Numbered from the stretch's first letter, positions 45,652 to 55,610 are shown. The stretch: DNA of 64,000 nt from JBKQHQ01 sp052148715 (GCA_052148715.1 JBKQHQ010000054.1:16247-80246), one strand, 5' to 3'. Notes: generated by a model from the letters alone, not told the origin. Program-made: numbers and translations.

Positions 45652-46665
45652 CTACGCCAGCCCGGCGCGCAGCAAATCGTGCAGGTGAATGATGCCGACG
45701 GGCCTTTGCTCCTCGGCAACCAGCAACGCGGTGATCTTGGACGAATTGAGGATCTCGAGCGCCTCGCTCGCGAGCTGGTGCGGGGTGATCGTCTTCGGCG
45801 CCTTGGTCATCACCACGCCGACCTCTGTCTCCAGCAGATCGGGGCCCATGTGCCGGCGCAGGTCACCGTCGGTGATGATGCCGACGATCAATCCGTTGGC
45901 ATCGGTGATGCCGACGCAACCAAAACCCTTTGCCGACATCTCGACCACCGCATCCGACATGCAGGTGCCGAGCGGCGCCAGCGGGATCGCGTCGCCCTTG
46001 TGCATGAGGTCGCGTACGAATTTCAGGATCGTGCCGAGGCGGCCGCCGGGATGCAGCACGCCGAAATCGATGGCGGTGAAGCCGCGGCTCTCCAACAGCG
46101 CGATGGCGAGCGCGTCGCCAAGCGCAAGCTGAATGAGCGAGGAGGTGGTGGGAGCGAGATTGTGCGGGCAGGCCTCACGTGCCTGCGGCATGATCAGCAC
46201 GATGTCGGCGGCTTGACCCAGCGTTGATTCCGCATTTGCCGTCACCGCCACGAGCCCGATGCGGAAGCGGCGCGAATAGTCCATCAGGTCTTTCAACTCG
46301 ACGGTCTCGCCCGACCACGACAGCGCCATGATCACGTCATCGCGCGTGATCATGCCGAGGTCGCCGTGGCTCGCTTCTCCGGGATGCACGAAGAATGCCG
46401 GCGTTCCGGTCGAAGCCAAGGTCGCCGCGATCTTGCGGCCGATATGGCCGGACTTGCCCATCCCGGTGACGATCACGCGACCACGCGCGGCGCGAATGCG
46501 ATCGACCGCGGCGATGAATGTGCGCGACAGCCCGTCGCGCAGGGAGGCTGACAAGGCGGCGATACCGCCTGCTTCCGCCTCCAGCGTCCGTAAAGCGGAA
46601 GCGATCAGCGCGCGCTCGCGTTCGCTTTGACGATCCTCGCTCATGCGCGGGTTGGAGTTCGACAT
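45652..46665 (-). CDS. kdsD: KpsF/GutQ-type arabinose-5-phosphate isomerase
   Basis: 337-residue aldose-ketose isomerase that converts ribulose 5-phosphate to arabinose 5-phosphate, the first step toward Kdo for lipopolysaccharide. The SIS domain (about 45-185) has VIVTGMGKSGHIGRKIAATLASTGTPAFFVHPGEASHGDLGM, described here by its key residues Lys 70-type, His and Glu; two CBS domains follow (about 210-335). It converges on hemH with 51 bases between. The enzyme acts in the cytoplasm. Confidence 0.92.
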   Translation of the reverse strand: MSNSNPRMSEDRQSERERALIASALRTLEAEAGGIAALSASLRDGLSRTFIAAVDRIRAARGRVIVTGMGKSGHIGRKIAATLASTGTPAFFVHPGEASHGDLGMITRDDVIMALSWSGETVELKDLMDYSRRFRIGLVAVTANAESTLGQAADIVLIMPQAREACPHNLAPTTSSLIQLALGDALAIALLESRGFTAIDFGVLHPGGRLGTILKFVRDLMHKGDAIPLAPLGTCMSDAVVEMSAKGFGCVGITDANGLIVGIITDGDLRRHMGPDLLETEVGVVMTKAPKTITPHQLASEALEILNSSKITALLVAEEQRPVGIIHLHDLLRAGLA

Positions 46666-46870
46666 GGCGCTCGTCTCACGAAGCTCGGTCCAATGCGGTG
46701 GATGCCTGCTGCGAGGGTACCAGGCGCTCGCTTGCTGCCCATGATCAACGTCCCATTAACCATAACGGCTTTATTTCCATTAACCAAAGGCTTGCCCACA
46801 GCTTTTGTGAGCCACGCGCGATCGACGGCAGACATGCGCACGCGCAAGTCGCGACCGGGAGAGTTCGAAA

Positions 46871-48505
46871 GTGCCGCGCCGTCGCCATGCCTACCTCGCG
46901 CCGACCCTCGCCTTCGGCGCCGGGATCGCGGCCGTGCTGATGACGGCAGCGGATGCCAATGCGCAGATGCCGCCTGATCCGTCGTATCGTATCCTGCGTC
47001 CGGCGATCGACGGCAGCGTGAACAATTCCCCGCAATTGCGCAAACCCGCCGGCGCCTCCGACAGCGCCGATTCGGTGCCGATCGGACAAATACCGGTCTT
47101 CGGTCACCCGCCTGCCTTCGGCGCCGGTCAGACCGGATTCGTGTCGACCGGAGCCCGGCGCCGCAAGCCGAAACCGAAACCGGGCGAGCCCCGCGCGCAG
47201 CCGGGCGTCGGCACGTCGCAGCTTGGCCCGGCGGCTTTGCCGTCGCCGTCGCGGGCCGCCAGGCGCGCCAATCGCGCGAGCACCCGCATCGGTGGCGTCC
47301 CGACCCCGGGCGGTGTCGGTGGTGATTCGCTACCCCCCGTGCCACGCCGGCGGCCGTCGCCCGAGCCGGACCCGTTCGACCCCGTGGGGATGCGCGTTGG
47401 CAGTTTTCTCATGCGCTCCGCGGTCGAACTCACGGGCGGCGCTGACACCAATCCGTCGCGGGCGTACGGCGGCAGCGCGGCCTCTGCCCTATTCGTAGTG
47501 GCGCCGGAGATGCAACTGCGTTCCGACTGGAACCGGCATGCCCTCGATGTCGACCTCCGCGGCAGCTACACGTGGCTTGCGTCGGTCCCCTCGCTTGACC
47601 GTCCGAACCTCGAGGCGAAGGCGAACGGTCGCATCGATGTCACCAGCCAAGACCATATCGATCTGCAAAGCCGATTCCTGCTGTCGACCGACTATCCGGG
47701 CAGCCCCAACCTGCAGGCAGGCATCGCCAAGCTGCCGATCTTTACCAGCGTCGGCGCCACTGCCGGCTACGACCACACATTCAATCGGCTGGATATTTCG
47801 CTCAAAGGCACCGTCGATCGCACGACTTATCAAGAGTCCCTTCTGACCGACGGGACGACTTTCAGCAATTCGGATCGCAACTATGATCAGTACGGCGCGC
47901 AACTACGCGGCAGCTATGAGCTCAACCCGGGACTGAAGCCGTTCGCCGAACTCGACGTCGACCGCCGCGAGCATGATCTCCCCTTCGATCGATCCGGATT
48001 GCAGCGGGATTCGGACGGCATCACGCCGCGCGTCGGCGCCAAGCTCGATCTCGCCGGCGAGCTGCGCGGCGAGCTGTCGGTCGGCTATACGGATCGCACT
48101 TACAAGGATCCTTCGTTTCAGGACTTGCGCGGGATGGTTGTCGACGGGTCGATGGTCTGGTCGCCGACTGGGCTCACCAGCGCAACCCTTACGGCGCAAT
48201 CCTTCGCCAACGAATCCGTGCTCACCGGCGTGTCGGGCGTCCTGACACAAAATTATGCGATCCAGGTGGACCACGCTTTCCGCCGTTGGTTGATTGGCAC
48301 CGCAAAACTCGGCTTCGGCACCGACGACTACGTCACCTCGCCGCGCCTCGACCACCGCACCCTCGCCTCCCTCGGCGTGACCTACAAGATCGACCGCAAC
48401 ATGCAAATCAAGGGCGAGGTGCGCCGGGAATGGCTGCACTCCAACATCGCCGGCAGCGACTACACCGCCAACGTCTTCCTGGCGGGGATCAGGCTGCAGA
48501 ACTAG
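46871..48505 (+). CDS. outer-membrane beta-barrel protein (BBP2-like)
   Basis: 544-residue exported protein: signal peptide (about 1-32, ending ANAQ), then a 140-residue Pro/Arg/Gly-rich low-complexity linker, then a C-terminal region of alternating hydrophobic residues that looks like a beta-barrel (from VGSFLMRSAVELTGGADTNP to VFLAGIRLQN, with aromatic residues near strand ends). GTG 46871 follows GGGAGAG. The family is common in Rhizobiales outer membranes; no transported substrate is known. Confidence 0.78.
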   Translation: MPRRRHAYLAPTLAFGAGIAAVLMTAADANAQMPPDPSYRILRPAIDGSVNNSPQLRKPAGASDSADSVPIGQIPVFGHPPAFGAGQTGFVSTGARRRKPKPKPGEPRAQPGVGTSQLGPAALPSPSRAARRANRASTRIGGVPTPGGVGGDSLPPVPRRRPSPEPDPFDPVGMRVGSFLMRSAVELTGGADTNPSRAYGGSAASALFVVAPEMQLRSDWNRHALDVDLRGSYTWLASVPSLDRPNLEAKANGRIDVTSQDHIDLQSRFLLSTDYPGSPNLQAGIAKLPIFTSVGATAGYDHTFNRLDISLKGTVDRTTYQESLLTDGTTFSNSDRNYDQYGAQLRGSYELNPGLKPFAELDVDRREHDLPFDRSGLQRDSDGITPRVGAKLDLAGELRGELSVGYTDRTYKDPSFQDLRGMVVDGSMVWSPTGLTSATLTAQSFANESVLTGVSGVLTQNYAIQVDHAFRRWLIGTAKLGFGTDDYVTSPRLDHRTLASLGVTYKIDRNMQIKGEVRREWLHSNIAGSDYTANVFLAGIRLQN

Positions 48506-48623
48506 ACTTATAGTGAAGAAGCTGCAGTAGCGTCCCGCACGTCTCGAAAGCGCACGGCGCGTCCGGCTTGGCGCGTGGTGACGCGAGCCATGCCGGGATG
48601 ACCGGCGACGCTTGCCGGTGCGG

Positions 48624-49532
48624 CTATCGCGCTAACGTGTCACTTGCAAGCCGCAACGCCGCCAGCACCGACGCGAAGAGCATTGTGAATACCATGACCA
48701 CGACGGTCGTCTCGCGCAGATCATGAACGTCCCAGATATGGCCCGCGGCGTCAGCGATTTCTCCGCGCTGCTCGAGCAGCAGCCAAGGCGTCAAATGGGT
48801 GAGACCAGAGCTGATGTAAAACAGGATCGCTGCCAGCCGCAATGCAAAATTCTGTTTTCTCGCTTGCACAGGCGCGTCGCGCCGGTGACGCAAATGGATG
48901 GCGAACGCCTGAAAGAACAACCAGGAAGTCAGAAACCAGCCGAGATAATTCGACAGCGGAACACCGAAATCGGCGCCGCCGTCATGCCATATCCAGGCTT
49001 TCGAGAGCGTCGATGTGGGCGGGTCCATCACCAGGTCCCACTGCGTCATGGCGAAGGCGGCGACGATAGGCAAAGAGACTATGTCAAACCGCTCGTTCAG
49101 GCGCCGGCCTGCGCCGCCGAGCAATGTCTCTGCCACCACCCACGAAAAATATCCCATGCCGAACCACAAGGGGCCAACGATGATCGGAATGGCGCCGATA
49201 TGGGGGAGTTTGGTGCCCACTTCAAAATGATAGCGGCCGAAGGGAAGGCCCGTCGCGACCCCGATGTTTTCGATGGAGAAGGTGATAACCAGACAGATGC
49301 CGAGAAAAGCCAAAGCGTCCTTCCAGCCGTAGGTGAGGCTGGCGTGCGCGAAGGCGCTCGCAATTCCGATTGCCGCCAGCGCTTGGGCGAGGGGCGTCGG
49401 GTTCCAGGCGAAACGGATGACCAAGGCGAGATAGATGGCGATCAAGGCCCATATGGTGGCCTGGCGCACGCGCAACGAATACTTGCCGATCGCTTGCGAA
49501 GGCAGGCTTCGCCGAATGAGCGCGTCACTCAC
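48624..49532 (-). CDS. carotenoid biosynthesis protein (CruF-like, DUF422)
   Basis: 302-residue integral membrane protein with about eight hydrophobic segments. The IENIGVATGLPFGRYHF, PIIVGPLWFGMGYFSW and VAAFAMTQWDLVMDP blocks characterise the CruF/DUF422 family of carotenoid 1,2-hydratases. No other carotenoid gene is in the window, so the actual hydration substrate is open. It begins at a GTG that overlaps the galU stop (GTGA), so it is translationally coupled to galU. Confidence 0.85.
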   Translation of the reverse strand: MSDALIRRSLPSQAIGKYSLRVRQATIWALIAIYLALVIRFAWNPTPLAQALAAIGIASAFAHASLTYGWKDALAFLGICLVITFSIENIGVATGLPFGRYHFEVGTKLPHIGAIPIIVGPLWFGMGYFSWVVAETLLGGAGRRLNERFDIVSLPIVAAFAMTQWDLVMDPPTSTLSKAWIWHDGGADFGVPLSNYLGWFLTSWLFFQAFAIHLRHRRDAPVQARKQNFALRLAAILFYISSGLTHLTPWLLLEQRGEIADAAGHIWDVHDLRETTVVVMVFTMLFASVLAALRLASDTLAR

Positions 49533-50410
49533 CTCGCGTCCATCAGTCGTTTCAGCTCGGCGCGAAATGTCGGCCCGATGTCGCCGCGGGCCAGCGCGTA
49601 GGCGACGTTGGCGGTGAGGAAGCCGAGCTTGGAGCCGCAGTCGAAGTGGTTGCCGGTGAATTTCACGCCGTAAAAGGGCTGCCGCTTGGCGAGCTCGACC
49701 ATTCCGTCGGTGAGCTGGATCTCGCCGCCGGCGCCGCGTTTGCCGCGGGCCAAAATGTCGAAGATCTCCGGCTGCAGGATGTAGCGGCCGGTAATGGTGA
49801 GGTTCGAGGGGGCCTTATCGCGCGGTGGCTTCTCGATCATCTGCGTTATCGCGAACGCTGCTCCCTTGGCCTCGCCGACGCCGACGATGCCGTAGCTCGA
49901 AACCTGCTCCCAGGGCACCTCGTTCACGGCGAGGATGTTGGCATCTTCCTCCAGCGCGCGGGCGGCGGTCATCATTTGTGCGAGACAGCCCGGCGTGTGC
50001 TGCACAATGACGTCAGGAAGCAGCACCGCGAACGGCTCATTACCGACGAGTTCGCGCGCACACCATACGGCGTGGCCCAAGCCGAGTGGGGCCTGCTGGC
50101 GCGTGAAGCTCGTCGCGCCGGCGGGCGGCAGATCGCGCGCGAGCAGCTCGATCTCGGCCTTTTTGCCGCGCTCGCGCATCGTCGTATCGAGTTCGAAATG
50201 CGCATCGAAATGGTCTTCGATCGCATTCTTATGGCGTCCGGTCACGAAGACGAAATGTTCGATGCCGGCCTCGCGCGCGTCCTCGACGACGAGCTGGATC
50301 ACCGGACGGTCGACCACCGTCAACATCTCTTTCGGAATGGCCTTGGTCGCCGGCAGGAAGCGGGTGCCAAGACCGGCGACGGGGAGCACGGCTTTGCGGA
50401 TGGGTTTCAT
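49529..50410 (-). CDS. galU: UTP-glucose-1-phosphate uridylyltransferase
   Basis: 293-residue nucleotidyltransferase making UDP-glucose for polysaccharides. The substrate-binding start is LPVAGLGTRFLPATKAIPKEMLTVVDRP; VLLPDVIV holds the metal-binding aspartate, and GGEIQLTDGM and VKFTGNHFDCGSKLGFL complete the signature. ATG 50410 gives the canonical MKPIRK start; the frame is open upstream to 50503 but that part is not GalU-like. The next gene on the strand is the CruF-like gene. Confidence 0.93.
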   Translation of the reverse strand: MKPIRKAVLPVAGLGTRFLPATKAIPKEMLTVVDRPVIQLVVEDAREAGIEHFVFVTGRHKNAIEDHFDAHFELDTTMRERGKKAEIELLARDLPPAGATSFTRQQAPLGLGHAVWCARELVGNEPFAVLLPDVIVQHTPGCLAQMMTAARALEEDANILAVNEVPWEQVSSYGIVGVGEAKGAAFAITQMIEKPPRDKAPSNLTITGRYILQPEIFDILARGKRGAGGEIQLTDGMVELAKRQPFYGVKFTGNHFDCGSKLGFLTANVAYALARGDIGPTFRAELKRLMDAR

Positions 50411-50647
50411 GGGGGTTCTTTGCGGGGGGGCTTGCGATCGGGTAGCGGCGGGGCTCGTTTTTTCGCCAAAGTGAGGATGCATAGACGATGCCGCCAGGTC
50501 CATAATAGACGGAAACGGAACGGTCCGGGCCGGTTAAGCATCAGGCGGGAAGGTGACCCGGAATCATTCTACTTGCTAAGCCGTCCTTAAAGGGTTCGAA
50601 ACCAAAACCGTTCCCATATGGTTCCGGCTCTTATGTAAGGTTCAATA

Positions 50648-52171
50648 ATGTCCGTTCGATACGCCTGGTGCGCCGTAGCGGTCGCCGTGGTTTTGGCGGT
50701 CGTTGCTCCCGCGCTCGCGCAGGACGAGGGGTTCCCGCTCAACGTGTGGCGGGCGATCGTCGGCGTCTTTAGTCCGGCCGGCCCTGGCGCGAGCCCGTCC
50801 GGCCCAGCTGCCGGCGGTCCGGGCCAAGCCGAAGCGATGGCCGGCCCAGGCCAATCGGGTCAACCGGTTCCTGCCCCAATCTATACCGGCACCATTCCGG
50901 GTCCTCCGGCCGCGTCGGCGCCAGGCCAAACCGGCTCGATTCCGCCGGGGCCGGCTCAGGCGGCCCCATCAGTGCCCAAACCGTGGAGCGGACAATCTGG
51001 CGCTTCCGGCCACCCGCTGATGACGGCGGACGCCATTCGAATGGCGGCGGAGCATTTTCGCGATTGCCTCGAGGGATTGTGGCCGCTCGCCCAGCGCCGC
51101 GGCGTGTCGCGGCAAACGTTCGATACGGCGATCGCGGACATCAGTCCTGACCTGCGCATCATGGACTTGATGGATGCTCAGCCCGAGTTCACCAAATCGT
51201 TCTGGGACTATCTCGACGTCCTTATCACCGATGCCCGCATCCAGCGCGGGCGCGAAATCCTGGCTCAAAATCGCGCGACCTTCGAGGCGGTCGAGAAGGC
51301 CTACGGGGTCGACCGCTACGTCGTGGCTGCAATCTGGGGCGTTGAGTCGAACTACAGTACCGCCGGCGGCGACCGGCCGGTAATCCAGTCGACCGCGACC
51401 CTGGCATGCGTCGGCCGGCGGCAGGACTATTTCCGCGAGGAGTTTCTCTCGACCCTGGAAATCCTGCAGCACGGCGATGTGCGGCCGGATCGGCTGCGCG
51501 GCTCCTGGGCCGGCGCCTTCGGCCCAACTCAGTTCATGCCCACGGCGTTCAAGCGCTATGCTGTCGACTTCGATGGCGACGGCCGCCGCGATGTTGTCGA
51601 TTCAATTCCCGATCTCATCGCCTCGACTGCCAACAATCTGAAGAAAGACGGTTGGGTTGCGGGACAAACCTGGGGCTACGAGGTCGTCGTGCCACAGGGT
51701 TTCAATTACATGCTTGCGGATCGCTCGAAGCAGCTCACGCTCAAGGAATGGGAGCAACTCGGTATCCGCCGCGCCGGAACTAAGCCGTTCGCGCGCATGA
51801 CCGATCGCGCCTATCTGCTCGTGCCCGCGGGCGCGCAAGGCCCCGGATTTCTCATGCTGCAGAATTTCCGGGTGATCATGAAATACAATCCGGCCGAAGC
51901 CTATGCCTTGGCGATCGGCCACCTGGCAGACCGGCTGCGCGGCGGGGAGGCGTTCGTGCAGGCCTGGCCGCGCAACGAGCGAGTCCTCTCGGTCGAGGAG
52001 CGCCAGGAGCTGCAGCAGCGGCTCGCCCAGCGGGGCTACGACGTCGGCGAGCCCGACGGCAGGCTCGGCGCCAAGACCCGGGCCGCGTTGCGGGACTTCC
52101 AGGCCGCGGTCGGCCATGTACCCGACGGGTTTGCCTCGGCCGCGGTGCTGGAGCGCCTGCGCGCCCCTTGA
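50648..52171 (+). CDS. lytic murein transglycosylase (MltB-like) with PG-binding domain
   Basis: 507-residue periplasmic enzyme that cleaves peptidoglycan between N-acetylmuramic acid and N-acetylglucosamine with a 1,6-anhydro product. Signal peptide to about residue 25, Pro/Gly-rich linker (about 42-118), catalytic SLT_2 domain (about 125-425) with Glu 233 in GVESNYST, GAFGPTQFMPTAFKRYAVDFDGDGRRD, and a C-terminal peptidoglycan-binding domain (QRLAQRGYDVGEPDGRLGAKTRAALRDFQ). No lipobox is seen, so it is soluble in the periplasm. Confidence 0.92.
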   Translation: MSVRYAWCAVAVAVVLAVVAPALAQDEGFPLNVWRAIVGVFSPAGPGASPSGPAAGGPGQAEAMAGPGQSGQPVPAPIYTGTIPGPPAASAPGQTGSIPPGPAQAAPSVPKPWSGQSGASGHPLMTADAIRMAAEHFRDCLEGLWPLAQRRGVSRQTFDTAIADISPDLRIMDLMDAQPEFTKSFWDYLDVLITDARIQRGREILAQNRATFEAVEKAYGVDRYVVAAIWGVESNYSTAGGDRPVIQSTATLACVGRRQDYFREEFLSTLEILQHGDVRPDRLRGSWAGAFGPTQFMPTAFKRYAVDFDGDGRRDVVDSIPDLIASTANNLKKDGWVAGQTWGYEVVVPQGFNYMLADRSKQLTLKEWEQLGIRRAGTKPFARMTDRAYLLVPAGAQGPGFLMLQNFRVIMKYNPAEAYALAIGHLADRLRGGEAFVQAWPRNERVLSVEERQELQQRLAQRGYDVGEPDGRLGAKTRAALRDFQAAVGHVPDGFASAAVLERLRAP

Positions 52172-52203
52172 TCGACGCCTCCGGTCGGGGGTAGGGTCAG
52201 CCT

Positions 52204-53928
52204 ATGAGCGGCAAACGCTTTTCGTTGCGACTTCTAATGATGGCCGTGCTCCCGGCGGCGGTTGCGGTCGCGGCTCTCCCCGCGTCGAGGCCGGCGCTCG
52301 CGCAATTTTGGGGAGGATACCAGCAGCAGCGGCAGCAGCCGTTCTTCAATCCATTCCGGAATTTCTTCGGCCCAAACCAAGGCTACCCCAACAATAATTA
52401 CGGGGACCGGTACCAGGACGGCCGGTCGCAACCGCAGGCCGATTACTCGCACGCGCCGCCGCCCTCGCCGCGCAAGCCGGAGGCGCAGCCCGGACAGGGC
52501 GGACCGGCAGCGCCGACAACGACGGTCGCGGTCCTGGGCGACTCGATGGCCGATTGGCTCGCCTACGGCCTCGAGGATGCGTTCAGCGATACGCCTGAAG
52601 TCACCATTCTGCGCAAGAACAAGCCGGCCTCCGGCTTGATCCGCTACGATACCCGAGTGGAGACCGATTGGGCGAAGGTGACGCGGGAGATTCTCGCGGC
52701 CGATAAGCCGAACTATGTGGTCATGATGCTCGGCGTCAACGACCGCCAGCCGCTCCGCGAGCGAGCGGCACCCGTCAAGCCGGGTGCGCCAGCCGGACAA
52801 CCTCAGCCGAAGGATGCAGGGGCTCCGCAAGCGAAAGACCCGCGAGACTTGAAAGAGGCGAAGGACCCGAAAGAGCAGAAGGACTCGACAGAGCAACCGG
52901 CGGCCCCGCCTGCGCAGGATGCCGAAGCGCCGGCAGACGGCGCTGATCAATCCGCGACGGCGCAGAAAGGGCAGCAACAGGGGCGCAGCGTCTCCTACGA
53001 GTTTCACACCGAGAAGTGGGAAGAGCTCTACGGCAAGCTGATCGACGAGACGATCGCGGCTCTCAAAAGCAAGGGCGTGCCGGTATTCTGGGTGGCGCTG
53101 CCGGCGATCCGCGGCACCAAGGCGATCTCGGACGTGAGCTACCTCAACTCGCTCTATAAGGCACATGCGGAAAAAGCCGGCGTGGTCTATGTCGACGTGT
53201 GGGATGGCTTCGTCGACGAGGGCGGCCACTTTGCCCTGCAGGGTCCTGATTTCGAGGGCCAGACGCGGCGGCTGCGTGCGCCCGACGGAGTGCATTTCAC
53301 CAAGCCCGGGGCGCTCAAGCTCGCCCATTATGTCGAGCATGAGATCAGGCGGCTGATGCAGAGCCGCGTGGCGCCGATGGCGATCCCGTTGCCGGAGGAC
53401 ATACCGCAAACCGCGCCGTCGTCGGCGCGCCCCGGCGAGGAGCCGGCGCGGCCGGTCGCCGGACCCGTCGTACCGCTTACGACCTTCAGCGGCGGATCGG
53501 AGGAATTGATCGGCGGCCGAGGAAGGGCGGTCACCGCCCCCAATACCGATGCGACCGTCACGCGTGTTCTCGTCAAGGGCGAGCCCGTGTCAGGACCGCA
53601 AGGCCGCGCCGACGATTTTGCCTGGCCGCGCCCGACCGCGTCGGCAACCGACGTCATCGAGATCCCCGTTGCGACCGCGCTTCGTCCGCCCCCGCGTCCA
53701 CCCGTGCAGAGCGGACAGAGCGGCGGCCGCGCGCAAGCCGCCCCGGCCGCCCCCGCCGGCCAAGTGGCCCAAAGCGATGCGAAGGGGCAGGCCGCCCGAC
53801 CCGCGCGCGAACCACACGCCGAGCGTCCGGGGAATGACTCCCGCAACGGCGGCCCGCCGCGCCCGCCGATGGCCATCGGCCACTCGGCCCCACCGCCGCG
53901 CGAAGGCCTTCTTGGCGGTCGCTTCTGA
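52204..53928 (+). CDS. DUF459 SGNH-hydrolase family secreted protein
   Basis: 574-residue exported protein. After a signal peptide (about 1-33, ending ALAQF) and an Asn/Gln/Pro-rich segment, an SGNH esterase fold is laid out: block I AVLGDSMADWL (about 112-121) with the nucleophile serine, block III VMMLGVNDRQ with Gly and Asn, and block V DGVHFTKPGA with the Asp/His pair. A Lys/Asp/Glu-rich low-complexity insert (about 195-260) divides the domain and a Pro-rich tail follows residue 395. It is 32 bases downstream of the transglycosylase gene, so a role in peptidoglycan or glycan deacetylation is plausible. Confidence 0.85.
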   Translation: MSGKRFSLRLLMMAVLPAAVAVAALPASRPALAQFWGGYQQQRQQPFFNPFRNFFGPNQGYPNNNYGDRYQDGRSQPQADYSHAPPPSPRKPEAQPGQGGPAAPTTTVAVLGDSMADWLAYGLEDAFSDTPEVTILRKNKPASGLIRYDTRVETDWAKVTREILAADKPNYVVMMLGVNDRQPLRERAAPVKPGAPAGQPQPKDAGAPQAKDPRDLKEAKDPKEQKDSTEQPAAPPAQDAEAPADGADQSATAQKGQQQGRSVSYEFHTEKWEELYGKLIDETIAALKSKGVPVFWVALPAIRGTKAISDVSYLNSLYKAHAEKAGVVYVDVWDGFVDEGGHFALQGPDFEGQTRRLRAPDGVHFTKPGALKLAHYVEHEIRRLMQSRVAPMAIPLPEDIPQTAPSSARPGEEPARPVAGPVVPLTTFSGGSEELIGGRGRAVTAPNTDATVTRVLVKGEPVSGPQGRADDFAWPRPTASATDVIEIPVATALRPPPRPPVQSGQSGGRAQAAPAAPAGQVAQSDAKGQAARPAREPHAERPGNDSRNGGPPRPPMAIGHSAPPPREGLLGGRF

Positions 53929-54036
53929 AGACGCCGTCATCTGAAAGGGCCGTCATCGCGACGGCGCAAAGCGCCACGCTTGCCGCATACGATTCGCGCC
54001 ATGGCGGAGGGCAGTGATCGAGCCGCTTTGGCGGAC

Positions 54037-54396
54037 TCAGGCGGCCAGCAGCTTTTGCACTTCGCTGACGAGTTCGCGCAAGTGGACCGGCTTGGATAGG
54101 ATCTTGGCATTCTTGGGTGCGGAGGAATCGGCGTTGAGCGCCACCGCCGCAAAACCGGTGATGAACATGATCTTGATGTCCGGATCAAGCTCAGAGGCGC
54201 GGCGCGCGAGTTCTATTCCATCCATCTCCGGCATCACGATATCGGTGAGCAGGAGCTCGAACGGCTCCTCGCGCAACCGTTGGTAGGCCGAGAGGCCATT
54301 ATCGTAAGATGTTACCTCAAAACCGGCATTCTGCAGCGCCCGCACGAGAAAGCGCCGCATATCGGTGTCATCTTCAGCCAGCAGGATCTTCGGCAT
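54037..54396 (-). CDS. cpdR: CpdR-type single-domain response regulator
   Basis: 119-residue stand-alone receiver domain. The acidic pair is EDD (8-10), the phospho-acceptor Asp 52 lies in LLLTDIVMPEMDG, the conserved threonine in FITGF, and the lysine in ILSKPVHL. Length and sequence resemble Caulobacter CpdR, which in its unphosphorylated form directs ClpXP to the cell pole to degrade cell-cycle proteins. The neighbouring N-formylglutamate amidohydrolase is often next to cpdR in this order. The identification rests on similarity recalled, not on a search. Confidence 0.82.
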   Translation of the reverse strand: MPKILLAEDDTDMRRFLVRALQNAGFEVTSYDNGLSAYQRLREEPFELLLTDIVMPEMDGIELARRASELDPDIKIMFITGFAAVALNADSSAPKNAKILSKPVHLRELVSEVQKLLAA

Positions 54397-54565
54397 TCGT
54401 TAGTCCCACCCCGAGGCAACCTGTCCATAAGGCGGGTCCCAGGTAAATATCGAGTGAACCAAAAGCATGGCTTGGCATTTGCCCAAGGGCCGTGACAATA
54501 GAGCCCGAGTAGACTCATAGGCGCGCCGGGTCGCCAAAGCCACAACGAAAGGGCAGCCGCTGTTC

Positions 54566-55453
54566 ATGCCTGATCCGCAAGATGAACTCGACCCGCCCTT
54601 CGAGGTTCTCGAGCCGGTACAACGCCGCGGGCCTATCATATTCAATTCTCCGCATAGCGGGTGTGTTTATCCACACCCGTTTCTGGCGGCCTCCCGGCTC
54701 GAGCTCACGACCTTGCGCCGCTCGGAGGACAGCTTCGTCGACGAACTCGTGATCGGGGTCGTGCGGCGCGGACATCCGCTGATGCGGGCGCATTTTCCGC
54801 GCTGTTATGTGGATGTGAACCGTGAGCCCTACGAGCTCGACCCGCGCATGTTCGAGGGCCGGCTGCCGCCGTTCGCCAACACGCGCTCGATGCGGGTTGC
54901 GGGCGGCCTAGGCACGGTCGCCCGGGTGGTCGGCGATGCGCAGGAGATCTATGACCACCGCATCCCGGTCGATGAGGCGCTGCGCCGCATCGAGCAACTC
55001 TACAAGCCCTACCATCGGGCGCTGCGGCGGCTGTTCACGCAAGTGCATCGTGAGGTCGGGGCGGCGGTGCTGATCGATTGCCATTCCATGCCGTCGGCTA
55101 CGGGAACCAAGGATGAGCGGCCGCGGCCGGACATCGTGCTCGGCGACCGCTATGGAACGAGCTGCGTCGGCATCATCGCCGAGACGATCGACGCGACGCT
55201 GCGGTCGAGCGGATACACCTTGAGTCGCAACAAGCCGTATGCAGGCGGTTTCATCACCGAGCACTATGGCAATCCGGCCGCCGGCCTGCACGCCATCCAG
55301 CTCGAGCTCAATCGTGGGCTCTATATGGACGAGCGCAGCTACGAGCGCGCTCCTGGCTTTCGCCGGCTTGCCGCGGACCTTGAGATGCTCGCCGATCGGC
55401 TGGCGGAAATTCCGCTGGAGGAACTGCGGCCTTATCGCGCGGCTGCGGAGTAA
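54566..55453 (+). CDS. N-formylglutamate amidohydrolase
   Basis: 295-residue zinc hydrolase of the FGase family, acting on N-formylglutamate in histidine breakdown or related N-acyl amino acids. Motifs: IIFNSPHSGCVYP near the start, VDVNREPYELDPRMF, VLIDCHSMPSATG and the final LELNRGLYMDE with metal ligands His/Glu. It is divergent from cpdR. No histidine-utilisation genes are in the window. Confidence 0.88.
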   Translation: MPDPQDELDPPFEVLEPVQRRGPIIFNSPHSGCVYPHPFLAASRLELTTLRRSEDSFVDELVIGVVRRGHPLMRAHFPRCYVDVNREPYELDPRMFEGRLPPFANTRSMRVAGGLGTVARVVGDAQEIYDHRIPVDEALRRIEQLYKPYHRALRRLFTQVHREVGAAVLIDCHSMPSATGTKDERPRPDIVLGDRYGTSCVGIIAETIDATLRSSGYTLSRNKPYAGGFITEHYGNPAAGLHAIQLELNRGLYMDERSYERAPGFRRLAADLEMLADRLAEIPLEELRPYRAAAE

Positions 55454-55515
55454 CGGCTCTGTTCGTTTGTGCCGCTGTGCCACGGCTGATGAAGCCGGGA
55501 GAAATATGCGCCGAT

Positions 55516-55610
55516 AAAAAAGGGCCGCTCGCGTAAGCAAGCGGCCCAAGTCTAGGGAGGAAACGCCCAAGGAGGGCGACGGTAACAGCGATCCCTCGCC
55601 GCTACCGCAC
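55516..55610 (-). ncRNA. suhB/MmgR-like small RNA, copy 1
   Basis: About 95 nucleotides on the minus strand, bounded by a -10 box TATATT (55617-55622) and by a T-run of six at 55516-55521 that follows the hairpin GGGCCGCT...AGCGGCCC. Inside are a 5' stem-loop (CGGTAGCG/CGCTGTTACCG), a hairpin CGCCC-TCCTT-GGGCG, and the single-stranded TTTCCTCCCTAGACTT block with two CCTCC anti-Shine-Dalgarno motifs. This layout is that of the alphaproteobacterial suhB RNA, which in other species sits beside inositol monophosphatase-family genes, as here (hisN-like gene). Family name by recall, not by model search. Confidence 0.8.
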
